The notes under the pieces: model-generated
The model's database searches: none
What the model was told of the DNA's origin: nothing
Seen by the model: only the letters and a program-made list of their open reading frames with translations
Shown here: piece after piece, positions 11,931 to 24,300 of the stretch
Layout of the letters: each line of letters begins with the position of its first letter
Numbering within the stretch: position 1 is the stretch's first letter
Translations under genes and position numbers: made by a program
Source of the DNA: Elgaria multicarinata webbii
Lineage: Eukaryota > Chordata > Lepidosauria > Squamata > Anguidae
Length of the DNA: 64,000 bases
Assembly (NCBI RefSeq): GCF_023053635.1
Contig: NC_086178.1
Coordinates: 47,266,726 to 47,330,725, forward strand
Reading direction: 5' to 3'

Positions 11931-13235
11931 GATTGCATCCAAGTCTGTGTTTGGTCCACAAGGTGCGAACTGAGTTGATCCAGATTTTTAAAAAAACTGA
12001 AATGAATTTCTCATACAACCAAGATACTGGCTCTGTGTTGGTTTTAAAAAATCTTAGGCCTGCCCAAATTACATCTAAAATGGAAAATGGCAGGAGGGTG
12101 AAATTGTTAGAGCCAAAAGGGTATGTAGATGAGGACTGATTACCCTCCCTCCATGCCCCCATTTCCCCCCCCATAGTCTGCCCCCCTCACCCCCACACAT
12201 GTTTTTCACAGCCAAGTTCAGTTCCAGTATGAGCCCAGCTGAGAAAAAAGTGACATTAGGGAGAGGCTTCGGAGACATATGCCAAAAGCAGGGAGGTTTC
12301 GGACCCTGTCCTCACAGCCACCCTTTTCTTTAAAACCTGTACACCAACCCGATCCCAAACAATTGGGCAGACCCAGCTATTGCCCCATGTAGTTTGAGCC
12401 TAAGTGTCTTGGTAAGTGCTGTATCTCATGTTCATGGGATCTGAATTTTTTTTTGGTGGGGGTGATTTAGTTTCCTTTTGTTACCAAGATGGCAGTGCTC
12501 CCTTTGAATGTTCAGAAGTACTGTGCCATAGGGTATTATGATGGGTTTAGTTATCGGGCAAAGGAACTTAATACCCAGGCCCCTTGCAAAACTGTCAACC
12601 AGAAACCAGAGTCGTGGATGTACAGCCTATTCTTTTGTGCCATAATGTCTGTTTCAGCAGAGGGAGGGGGGCAATAGAGGCTTTAAAAGCACTGATATTT
12701 ATCCTTTACAAATGACAAACAACCTGTTCTTTTCTGGTGGGCTTGTTAGGGAGTTAAGGTACAAATATATCCAGATTACACCTTGGCTTAAAGAACAACG
12801 CAGTTGTATCTGCAAAACTAAGATTTATTTCAGTTATTGGCATACTTGGCCATTTATATATTTCTTTTGGTTACCAAGGTACTTGTAACTATCTTGCACT
12901 GTTGAACTATGTTCTTTGAATCCTTCTATAAATAAAAAAGGCTGGAGACTTAAATCTACATGGATGCCATTGCAACAAGATGCTGTTTGATTTCTTCTGC
13001 TCTTACAGAGTTTCAACAGGAAGTCTATAAGTGCCCAATGAAGATCAAAGTATGGATTAACCTACTCATAACAATAGCATGGAGAAGTGATTTGCTAACT
13101 TGACATAGTGCCAAAATATATGCTCCAACCAGAGATATCATGACCACTCAATAGGTATTGGCCAATCCTCAAAGGCAAGATGCTGAGTTCAATTGGCCTT
13201 AGTCCCAAAGAAGTATATTTAGAATTGTAGCCCTG

Positions 13236-13350
13236 GAGGAAATGATGAGTCAGTTACAATGCAATCCTACTCATGTCTATTCAAAAGTAAGTCCCATTGA
13301 TTTCAACACAACTCACTTCCAGGCAAGTAAGTGTGCATAGGATTGCAGCC
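13236..13350. repeat. Palindromic reptile repeat
   Basis: Text of the type aagtaagtcccattgatttc and caataggattgcagcc. Shorter or altered relatives lie near 15072, 33150, 54480 and 63150. Confidence 0.5.
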
Positions 13351-13638
13351 TTAGCTATTTATCCTACAGCCATCTGGTCTGTGATGCACCTTTCTTCATA
13401 TGGGCTTGGATCAAGATTTCAGCTGAACCAATTGCACTGGCGGAAGTGGACTTCCTATCCTCTACTTCCCATGGCAGCCTCTATAGTCACATCAAAATGC
13501 TACAGAGCATGAGGAAGCCCTGCTGAATGGATCATGGTGGTGGTGGGAGGGAAGATCCCCAAAAATTCAGGCAAAAGGACTTTTTGCAAGCAGAGCCCTT
13601 CCTCTTGAGGAAGGCAGATCATGGATTCAACCCAATGA

Positions 13639-13864
13639 CTGAGTTCACACAACAGGACAACCCACACTTGTGTATGGGTTCTCACTGAACCGTGGGTTGT
13701 TGTGTAGTGTGAACCCAGCCACGCTAATAAAACCATGGTTTGTTAATCAAGAACAACCCACAGTTTACAACTGAAAAACAAACCATGGGTTCTCTTCATG
13801 GGTTATTCATGGTTAAAGCAACATTGTGCTTCAAACTTGAGTATGGGTTCTTGTGTGAACACAG
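13639..13864. mobile_element. Palindromic MITE, TGAGTTCACACAA-type ends
   Basis: The left end TGAGTTCACACAACAGGACA faces a right end whose complement is GCTGTGTTCACACAAGAACC; inside are repeated acaacccac and aaccatgg motifs. Confidence 0.6.
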
Positions 13865-14536
13865 CAAACTCTGTGGAAAACATATCCATAGCAATGGACA
13901 ACATGCTTTCTAGCACCATATGATTGAACATTGTCACCGCTGATTTCAACTTGACCAACACCAAAATGTACTCATAGTGGTGCCTACATGCCAGTCCATA
14001 CAGCATTGCTGAGTAGTGCCACTGGCAGAACAGTATGAGCCAGGCATGTATGGGCCAGCACATGGTTAAGAGACTTTTAAGTACTACTTGCATCACAGGG
14101 AGCCCTGACATGATTGTTTTTAGAACACACATATACCAGCTGTTTGAATCAACACTCATTTCCAAGTCAGGCCTTTTAGGACTGGAGTTAATAAAGTGTT
14201 CTAATGATCCAGAGGACCATGGATGAACAGTGACCACTGGAAAAAATTCATACACTTGTTTCAATCCACAATGTGGATCCTTTTGGAGCAAGGTGCCCAG
14301 ATACAGAAACAGTGATCCATGTGTGGAATTGGGTTTTCATATACAAATCTGCTGTAACCAAAGGCAGAACGGGGTGGGGGGTAGGAGAGGACATGGAGAC
14401 ACCTGCATCCAATGACTTGCTTCTGTACCCAGCACAATTATTTAGGGCACAATTTCAGTATATGTACACACATCAATAGGATACAGCGGTTCTCCCAATC
14501 TGAATCCTTTTGAACAGGGCAGGAAGAGGATTTCCA

Positions 14537-14655
14537 GGCCTTAGCTAGACCTAAGGTTTATCCCGGGATCATCCCTGTTCATGTAAATGACACACAGGAT
14601 ATCCCGGGAGCAGGCAGGGATGATCCCGGGATAAACCTTAGATCTAGCTAAGGCC
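14537..14655. mobile_element. Short MITE, GGCC-N4-CTA[GC]AC group
   Basis: 119 bp, almost wholly two inverted arms that start GGCCTTAGCTAGACCTAAGG and include TTTATCCCGGGAT. A sister copy is at 30678-30817. Confidence 0.85.
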
Positions 14656-15190
14656 TCAGACACATGGCCCTTTCCAGGAGTAAATATTCTCTATCCCATC
14701 TACATGCAGCCAAAGAGGAAAACAGCCTTTTACCATGCTGATAGTTCAATGGATCAAAGCCACACAATTTCAAGATGTGAAGCCTCTCTGTGCATGTTTA
14801 TCTTAGGAGTGACAAATAGGAGTATATCTTCAACTGTTTACACATATAGTAGTGAAGGATATACAAGCAAGCTGTTCTATTGTCATACCAGACTATAGGA
14901 TAAATAGCCTAAACCATAACTCAGTCCAGTAAAAGTGCATAGATTTGAGTCTGATTTGGTCTGAATGTTATCAAGGAGATGAAGCTCACTGAGTCACAAA
15001 CATTCATTTGTGTTCACCAGGTTGAGCATGCGCTAGAAATTATTTTACATGGAATAGTACTTGCATACAACATTTAGGTAGCATTCCTATACATACCTAT
15101 CTGGGACCAAGGCCCATTAAACTCAACACTTCTGAGTAGACACAGGAAGGACTGCACTCCTATATAAACAAACTAGTCTTCCATATATAT

Positions 15191-15436
15191 TCACGACTAA
15201 GATAGGAAATAATAAAATACTGTTTTAGAAATATTTATTGTGCAACACTAAAATCTGTTACAACAGACACAAAAACATACAAATAAACAAGTACTTACAA
15301 ACTAATATTATATTCACGACTAAGATAGGAAATAATAAAATATTGTTTTAGAAATATTTATTGTGCAACATTAAAACCTGTTACATCAGACACAAAAACA
15401 TACAAATAAACAGGTACTTACATACTAATGTAATAT
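15191..15436. repeat. 123-bp tandem duplication
   Basis: Two copies, starting at tcacgactaagataggaaat (15191 and 15314), of nearly identical AT-rich text including tttagaaatatttattgtgc. Confidence 0.85.
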
Positions 15437-16257
15437 TATGACCACAATCTGTGGCCTTCAGCATGACAACTCTGTACTGAATTGGGGCCCAGAGGCTGTG
15501 GGCTGGCTTCTTTTCACACACAATTGCAAGCACAAACACACTCCAGATTTCCAATGAGTGCAATAGGTTCTTCCTAACTGTGCACAGGACCCTGATGCGC
15601 AGTTGTTGAGGTACTGCATACACAGAGTCCACACTTGGAACAAATGTCTTCAGCCAATACTGCTACTGAATGTGTTCAGCTGAGCTTCAGTTAAGGTCCG
15701 TTCTATGCTCTCCTATGAACTTAGAGGATTTGAGTCATAGGTCCTTCCACTCTGGTTCCTCAGATCCCAAGGGTTTGATCCTGAAGTCAATAAATGCTCA
15801 CAGGATTAAAGACAGAGACCAGAGTCTGTTCAAGAGCTTATTGGACCAGCTCTGTTTATGCTCCTACCAACTCTATAAGGGGAAAAGACTCTACCCCATC
15901 CTCTTCCTAATAATATCTGTTTGTCATAAAGTGACAAATACTGTTTGTCAGGAAGTGGTTAGATCTCCATAGTGACACCTAGTCCTTTGAGAACAGTTCC
16001 AATGAGAACCATCAACTGCTAGGCCGAGTCCATATTGCTATGGTGACTGTATAGCACACCAAGTGGCAGCCAGGAATAGACTACCCTATGAAAGAAAGCC
16101 CTTCAGGAGTATCAGTGCTATACCAGAAGTTGCAGTAATCGGGAGGACATGACAGTGGTTGAAAAATAACAAGGGGATTTTGCCTTTTAATTGCTTCTGT
16201 GTTGCATCTCCAGGAGATTCAACACAAAATCCCAAATTAACATCTGGTGATCTGGTG

Positions 16258-16263
16258 TTTATT
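16258..16263 (-). terminator. Candidate ANKMY1 polyadenylation signal
   Basis: AATAAA on the minus strand about 265 bases after the stop, the first such hexamer there. It implies a short 3' UTR. Confidence 0.45.
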
Positions 16264-16528
16264 TCAAAATTCTTTAAATGTGGAAAGTTTGAGTTCCATG
16301 CTTGCGTAGAAGAACTGACTTTGGAAAGATAAAGGCATTTCACTACTATGTCCATGAATAAAGTTACCTGGCATAACTTTAAATGCAATAAGAGATTTTC
16401 AGCACTGACAAAAGAATGCAGGGTTTCCTCAGTTATATTTTCTACTCTCCATTTTCCCCCATCCTCCCTTATATAGCATTTCCCACATCAAATTACAGTT
16501 GAGCAATACCAGGACAAAGTACCGGCAT

Positions 16529-16743
16529 TTAAATGAAACTATAGTTCCCAGTGTAAGGGAGATCTGCACGACTGCTACTCTTCTCAGGGCTTCTTCTTCT
16601 TGACGTATCGTCTTTCAATGACTCTTTTCCATCCTTCTTTTTAAGACTGGCTGATATGTCTTTGCTTTCTCTTACGTCCTTCGGCTTCCTGGATTGAGGA
16701 GTCCCTTTGACTTTTGCTGCCCGACTAGACTTACGCTGCCGAG
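16529..16743 (-). CDS. ANKMY1: ANKMY1 last exon: basic tail
   Basis: The acceptor is tgtttggcag and the stop TAA is at 16531-16529. It encodes 70 residues very rich in Lys, Arg and Ser ([19 protein letters not shown], then [19 protein letters not shown]), probably disordered. Confidence 0.87.
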
Positions 16744-18289
16744 CTGCCAAACAAATATAGATATATAATTGGCATTTTGCAAAGCAAAAGAATATAATTC
16801 TTATATGACAAACCTGCGCAAGAATATACTGAATGATATATGAGGATGGGAATAAAAGGATTTTTCAGTGCACAACATGGTGTATGGTTTTTTAAAAAAT
16901 CACTCCTGTCTGCCTCTTGTCCTTCATGACCCTGTAGGTAGCTAACCCTATAAAATTATTGCTACAATTTTCTTTTACTTGAGAGAAACCAAGTCTAGAC
17001 TTGGAATGCTGCCTCAGACTAGAGATGCTACTTAGCAATAAGGCATAAATGCCCAAGATTCAGGTCTCCTAAATATAAAAAGTGTACCCAGAGGTAATCC
17101 TTCTGCCACTGTGCCATGACCGTCGACATCAGATCAAAAAGAAGTTGCACAACAAAAATGTGTCAATGTACAACAAAAGTCACACTACTTGCACAGTGTA
17201 GGGCTGTGGCAACAGTGATGGCATCTCAGTGGAGTTGAGACTACTGTCAGCAGGAACTTGCCCCATGACCCACCAGTCCTTTGATACATATTATTATATA
17301 TCGGGGTGCTGAACCAGAATGGGGTGGGGGACCAAATTACATCCCCCCCCCAGTCAACTAGGCCCTCTCTGGGAAGGAGGACGTCACTGAGCTTGGCCGT
17401 GCCTACTGATGTCATCACCCCTCACCTCCTTTTACCTTTCTCCATGCCTCTCTCAGCATGGAGAAAGGACCTTGACCAGGGCTGGGAGGAGCAGTTCCTC
17501 TTCCTAGTTCCAGCTTGAGCCCCCCCCCCCCCCCAGCTCCACTTTTATCTCCAACCTGAGCTCAGAGGTAACAGTTGGGATTCCTCTGGTAGGCAGGGCT
17601 TGGAACTCAGAGAGGATCCATGGGGCAGATGCAGAATCTCTGCAGTAAGGATTCGGCCCGCATACCAGAGGTTCCCCATCCCTGCTATACATAAAACTAC
17701 AGTCTGAAAATGACTTTTCCATATTATCCAAGTATGTCTTTATGCAAAGTATTTGCATAAATTAGATTTACCATCTGAACACAGAACTGTAAGAGTGTAG
17801 TGGTGGAGGGGAGAGTCATTCTGGTGTACAAGTAAAAAATCAGAGTATGTAAATAAATGTAGCCACGTTGCAAGAGCAATGTGCTGAGCAGCACAGCAGA
17901 AAAGAGAAATCGGAGAAAGCAAAACAGTCTCTCTAGTGGGGATGTACTATATCACTCATGGAAAAAATGGTCCCTGCACTTGTTTCCTGCCTATATGACT
18001 AAATGCAGCTAGCACTGGTCAATGTGAGACCCATCATGTTCAGATATCAATGGGAAACAGTTGCTCACTACAAAGTAAACCTGCATCTGACTTCCAGTGC
18101 TCAGCCAGTGGGGGTGAAGGTTCTGAGCTGATTGACAACCAATGGAACAAGTAATATCTTGCTTCATTCATTTCCTTCAATGTCATGTAATGATTGACAA
18201 AAGGAGAAGGGTCTGGCTTTCTATATTTCTGTATAAAGACCGCCTTCTCCCATACAAGCCTGCCCGTTCTGGAAAGGACTTTATTATTA

Positions 18290-18336
<47 letters not shown>

Positions 18337-21300
18337 TATAGCACCATCAATGTACATGGTGCTGTACAGCGTAAAACAGTAAATAGCAAGACCCTGCCGC
18401 ATAGGCTTACATTCTACTAAAATCATAGTAAAGCAATAAGGAGGGGAAGGGAATGCAAACAGGCACTGGGTAGGGTAAACAGGCACAGGGTAGGGTAAAA
18501 CTAACAGTATAAAGTCCGAGCAACATCAAGTTTTAAAAGCTTTAGGAAAAAGAAAAGTTTTTAGCTGAGCTTTAAAAGTTGCGATTGAGCTTGTAGATCT
18601 CAAATGTTCTGGAAGAGCGTTCCAGGCGTAAGGGGCAGCAGAAGAGAAGGGACGAAGCCGAGCAAGGGAAGTAGAGACCCTTGGGCAGGCGAGAAACATG
18701 GCATCAGAAACATGGCATCACTTTATTTCAAGACCACCACCATCAAAGGTGCATTTGACACAGACCCAAGAGAGGGCCTTTTCAGTGGCTGCTCCCCGAC
18801 TGTGGAACAACCTGCCAATGGATGCTAGGTTTGCTCCTGCTCTGCTGTGCTTCTGATAGCAGGCAAAGAACATTTAATTCTACAAGGCCCTTGGTCTGCA
18901 AGTGGGCCTGTGGGTTGGGTGCTGTTTTTATTTTGTAATTGTAATGTTTGTATTGTACGTTAATGTGTTTTATTATTTTAATCTGTTTTTAACTGATTCT
19001 GTAAGCCACTTTGAGTGCCATGTTTTGGTAGAAAGTCAAATAAACAAGGAAATATTTGACTGCCTGGAACAGCTCTGGGAGGTGGAAAGACAGGGGCGGA
19101 AACACACATACGCATGAAAAGAGGTCTCTCTCCTTCTCTTGCTGACCTGCTCTTCTCCAATCCACCCCACCACCCTCCCTTAGTTATTCTGTGAAGATTA
19201 GAGGGTTCTCTTTGAGTTACAGCTTGGGAGGATGGAAGAAGGAGTCAAAGAGAAAGGTATAATTATCTACACCACCCCTTTTCAGCTTCACAGGGAAGGA
19301 TGAGGCAGAGACGAACCTTTGAGTGCTAAGGGAGATCATCTTGCTAGCGTAGTGTCACAGTTAAGAAAATTATCTGAGGGAGACAGGAAACCCACTTGCT
19401 CATATCCCACTTAGCCATGAACCTTCTGGGTGACCTTTGGCAAGCCATCCTCTCTGAACATCAGCCATAGCCCACACCATCTGTAATATGGGGGTGATTA
19501 TAACCAGCCAAACTTACTGTATTTTTTTGGTAGGGATTACATATATGAAGCACCTTTAGCACTTGGAAAAATGCTACCATGACTGAGTAGTATTGTGCAG
19601 TATCCAGGTGCCCTCTAAAAAGTGGACATGAAGATGGGCTGAAGATGAGTAGGTTAATTTAGCTTCTCTGCCAACTTTGCTCCACCTTCCTTTCTGTTGG
19701 CCCCTTGCTTCCCCTATTTCTCCATTCTCACCAGTGGAACATTTCAGGCTCCCAAAATACTGTGTATTGCCTTCATCTTCCTCTCCTCTTCCAATCAGCA
19801 TCTCTCCTGCCCATCTTGGCAAAGTGGTTCAGGAGAAGGAGGCAAACACACCCATAAAGGTGTTGGAAATTATTGTAGATATTCTCACTTATCTCCTTTC
19901 TGGCTCTCCCTCCCCTTTCCAGAGAAATGAAACTGCTCAAAATAAGGTAAATTTATACTCCCACTTTTTCTCATAGCAGTATAAAACATAAAACATCAAT
20001 AAAAATGCGAATGTTTAAAAACAATCAATAAAACAGGAGCTAGGCAACAGCAATGAAACCAATAATATAAATACGCAGCACCACAGTCTTAGCAAACAGA
20101 AAAGCAGCAGCAAATTTTTACGGTTACTATGTGAAACATCAGGGGGAAAACCCAAACGAAATGTGCTTAATCAAAGAAGTTGGTTAATGATTTACTTACC
20201 ATCCAAAATGGATAGCTTTCCTACTTCCTCAGACGCAACTGAAGATGAAGCATCTTTTGTAGCAATAAAACAAGGTGCAAAGACATTTCAGAATGTTGGA
20301 AAGTAAGACAACATTATGAATACCCCAAAGGAACTGTGCCTTCTATGGAAGTGACGACTACAGTGACTTCTATACATCATTAAGCATAAATGATTAGGTT
20401 TAAATTTAATTTATTGCAATAATAATTTTAACAAAGGATTCTGACCTGCTTACATACATTCTAAAAATATAACATGTTTTCATTTTACAGGAATCTCAAC
20501 ATACATAGCACAGCAAATATAAATTATCTGATTTTAAATCTTTAGTGTGTGTATTTTTTCTTTACGTAAATGCAATTTCCTTAAATCACATTCACAGAAA
20601 CAATGAAATTCACTTTAATGTGGCTTAACACATCTTAACTCCAGCTTTGTTCTCTGAGAGGAAGTTAAAGTGAAGCAGATGCAAGGGTATTCTACTTTAA
20701 AAAGAAACGGATTGCTATACTCCTGAACGGTTTGATTTTTTGACCCCTCGTCCTTCTCTAGAAAGCAAAACCAATGAGAATTCTAAAATGTCAACCCATA
20801 GTTTCTCTAAACATGACCCTCTTGTGGAGGAAAAGTGGGGAATCTTCTGTAAATCTATAAGCAGTAACAGTACAGACATCACTGACTGCTAATACGTAAC
20901 AGTTCATCAGTGTTAATGTGTACACCGTCTTAGGCCATGGCTAGACGAGGCAGTTGGAGGGCGATGATCTCACAATTTCATGATTGTGAGATCGTCGCCC
21001 TTGTCTACACACAGTGCGCAACATCGCATCTGCCATTTAAAAAAAAAAAGGAAAAGGAGCATATGGGCGCTGAAACGAACAGGTGAGGTTTCTTTTTTAA
21101 AAAATAAAACCTTGCCCTCCCACCACCCCACCCCTGATGGGCGCAGAGCTCCTGAGGAGCTCCGTGCCCCATGCCTGGCTCCTCACGTTTACTCGCAAGG
21201 AGCTGGGACATACCAGCGACGGCGGGCCACACATTCCACGTTCTCGAGATCATCTCAAGAAAAAGCGGGGGGAAAGGGCCTGCCGATATCCTGGGCCAAG

Positions 21301-24300
21301 GGAGAGAAGATCCCTCCCTAATCCCAGGATACCTTGTGCGTTACGTGGACGCACAGGGATGATCCCGGGGCGATAATCAGGATATCGCCAGGTCTAGCCA
21401 TGGCCTTAGATTACAACATCAGTGATCAAAGGAAATCTACAAATGAAAATTGACAGCTACAATTGAAAAGTCATCACCAACTTTTCATTTGTCTTCCCTT
21501 AAGCCATATCCCATTTGATACTTTTGGGTGTTCATGTTATGAGATTTTTTGTTCTTGTTGTTCTTTAGTAGAACCACTGGAGAATTCCTCTTTAAGTCCT
21601 GTCCATTCAGTGATTTGTTCTGTAGCATGGAGATCTCATCCAATGCGGCCCAATAGATGAAATGCTGTTTGTAGTTGTTGTTTATTCGTTCAGTCGTTTC
21701 CGACCCTTCGTGACTTCATGGACCAGCCCACGCCAGAGCTTTCTGTCGGCTGTCGCCACCCCCAGCTTCCCCAAGGTCAAGTCTGTCACCTCCAGAATAT
21801 CATCCATCCATCTTGCTCTTCCTTTTGCCTTCCACTTTCCCTAGCATCAGCCTCTTCTCCAGGCTATCCTGTCTTCTCATTATGTGGCCAAAGTACTTCA
21901 GTTTTGCCTTTAATACCATTCCCTCAAGTGAGCAGTCTGGCTTTATTTCCTGGAGTATGGACTGGTTTGATCTTCTTGCAGTCCAAGGCACTCTCAGAAT
22001 TTCCCTCCAACACCACAGTTCAAAAGCATCTATCTTCCTTCGCTCAGCTTTCCTTATGGTCCAGCTCTCGCAGCCATAGGTTACTACGGGGAATACCATT
22101 GCTTTAACTATGCGGACCTTTGTTGTCAGTGTGGTGTTTCTGCTCTTAACTGTTTTATCGAGATTTGTCATTGCTCTCCTCCCAAGAAGTAAACGTCTTC
22201 TGATTTCCTGGCTGCAGTCAGCGTCTGCAGTAATCTTTGCGCCCAGAAATACAAAGTCTGTCACTGCCTCCACGTTTTCTTTAAATCCCTACTCAGCAAC
22301 ATAAAGACAGATTGATTTGACCATTCTGTATCTGTACAGTAGGACTAACGGAGCTGTAGGCATTGTTTCTTCTAGAAAAATAAGTTTTCTCCTATGTTGT
22401 CAGCATACATACTGAAAGGCAGAAGGTGGTTGCGGTGAATGCTTCGTGGAACAGATTATGATTGGGATGTGTGTTCCGGATTCCTGTGTTAAACAGCCTG
22501 GTGACACATCTGTCTGCAGCTCATAGTTTCCACTGTAATTAAGCTTGATATGAAATAGGATGATAAAAAACATGCTTGATTTTCAAACTGCTTGATGCAT
22601 GTTTGCTCCAGTTCTTTCTAGTCAAAAGATCCAACGACAATCTGGCAAGTTTAACTTCCGTCTATAGGAGGGCCTGTAGCGCAGTGGCAAAAGAGCATCT
22701 GCTTTGCGTGCAGAAGGACCCCGATTCAATCGCCAGCACCTCCAGGTAGGGCAGGAAAAAACCCTGCCTGAAACCCTTCAGAGCTGCTGCCAGTCAGAGT
22801 CTACAATACTGGGCTAGATGGACCAATGATCTGACTCAGTATAAGGCAGCTTCCTATGTTCGTAACCTCTCAGTGGACACACATTCCTGTACAGTATATG
22901 GAAACCTTAAATTATACTGTCTAGGGCACACTTTTTCTACAAAGAAAAAGAGGAAGACAGCTTCTTCTTATGGCTTTGATTTCCAATACCTATTTTAGCT
23001 ATAGATTTAACATTTCTCATGCTCAAAATTAATACTTCCCTATTTCAGTTTCTGAAAGTTTGGGAAAGTCTTTACCATGGTTGCTCCATCCGAATGGTTG
23101 GATTGCTGGGCCAGGTTCTCCACAGGCAGTATTTTTTCTCTGTATCTTCACTCTTCTATAATATAATTGTATTTTTTTTAAAAAAAAATATGGGCACAAC
23201 TTTTAAGCTGCCAAATTAAATTCCAAAAGAAGTAAACAATATCCTTTATGGAAAGCATGCAATGGTTAGAACCACGTCATATTCATGTATAAGCCAGGCA
23301 TTCTCCTCTTCTAGGTGTGTGGTATATTTGCAGTCCGTTTAAGGTAGCATAAATCTTCTTCCAAAGCCCTCAGCTTTGTTCTGGTTTATATGAATGAGTC
23401 TGACCTTTCCCTTTAGAGTCATTCTCTTACCAATCTTCTATTTGCCTTTCAAGTCCAGGTATTTCAGGAGTTCAAGGTCTATGAATGAAGCCATCTGTCT
23501 TCACTACCTGTGTGCTTTAACTTTGCCTTTTTGTATGTTACAATGGCCATAAGAACATGTCACCTTACATGCTATCCATCTGTCTCTCTCTTTTCAAACC
23601 CAGCCAATTCTCTTGCATACTAAGTCTAGTGCTCCCCCACTATACCTGGAATAAAATGGAAGCATTTACATATTTGGTGATACTTCAGGTTATACTTATT
23701 CACATAGACCATTCTTCCTTTCCAGAATCAATTAAACTTATGTCAGAACTGTAAGTGGGCCACAGAACTGATTTCCTGCAGTAGTATCCACAGCAACGAG
23801 AATGTTACCTTCCCATGAGACTCTGGAAGTGCAATGGAATGACACACCTTGCAGGTGTGCTATGTAGATCCTATGATGATCTGCTGAACATGTTCTTTCT
23901 GGTACAACCTGAATATTCTTTACTGTTATTGACAAATTATACAGGATATAAAACTTGCAAAGAGACACATCATCATCTCTGAGTCAGTAAGCTGGGGGAC
24001 GGGGGACATGAAAACCGAATTCCTGGAGGCAAAGGCTATCAATGGCTACTAGCCCTGATGGTTGTGTGCTATCTCCAGTATTCGAGGCAGTAAGCATTGG
24101 TCACACACCATGCTTTAACACACCACTGGACAAACCAACCTACCTGCTAGTAAACACTCTCGTTTATGGCGCTCGTTCCAAGCCTTTGCTTTACAGGACT
24201 TGCTGCAGGTGAAGATCTCAAAACAGCGCATACAAGGTGAGAGGATTACACCGACTGATCGCCCACACTGGTAGCAATATTTAAAGAAGAGCGGCCTGCA

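Larger units (their letters stand above)
11511..16257. other. Intergenic interval between GPC1 and ANKMY1 3' ends
   Basis: No gene was recognised. It holds the AT-rich repeat at 11595, poly-T and purine runs, palindromic elements at 13639 and 14537, and a 123-bp tandem duplication at 15191. The rest (12.2-13.2 kb, 15.4-16.2 kb) shows nothing I can name. A 162-codon minus frame at 13803-14291 starts within a palindromic element and resembles no protein. Confidence 0.6.

Noticed and set aside
13803-14291. 162-codon minus frame in the intergenic interval
   Set aside because: It begins within a palindromic element and resembles no protein.
15191-15436. Possible CRISPR-like or satellite array
   Set aside because: Only two copies of a 123-bp unit without spacers, in a vertebrate genome.
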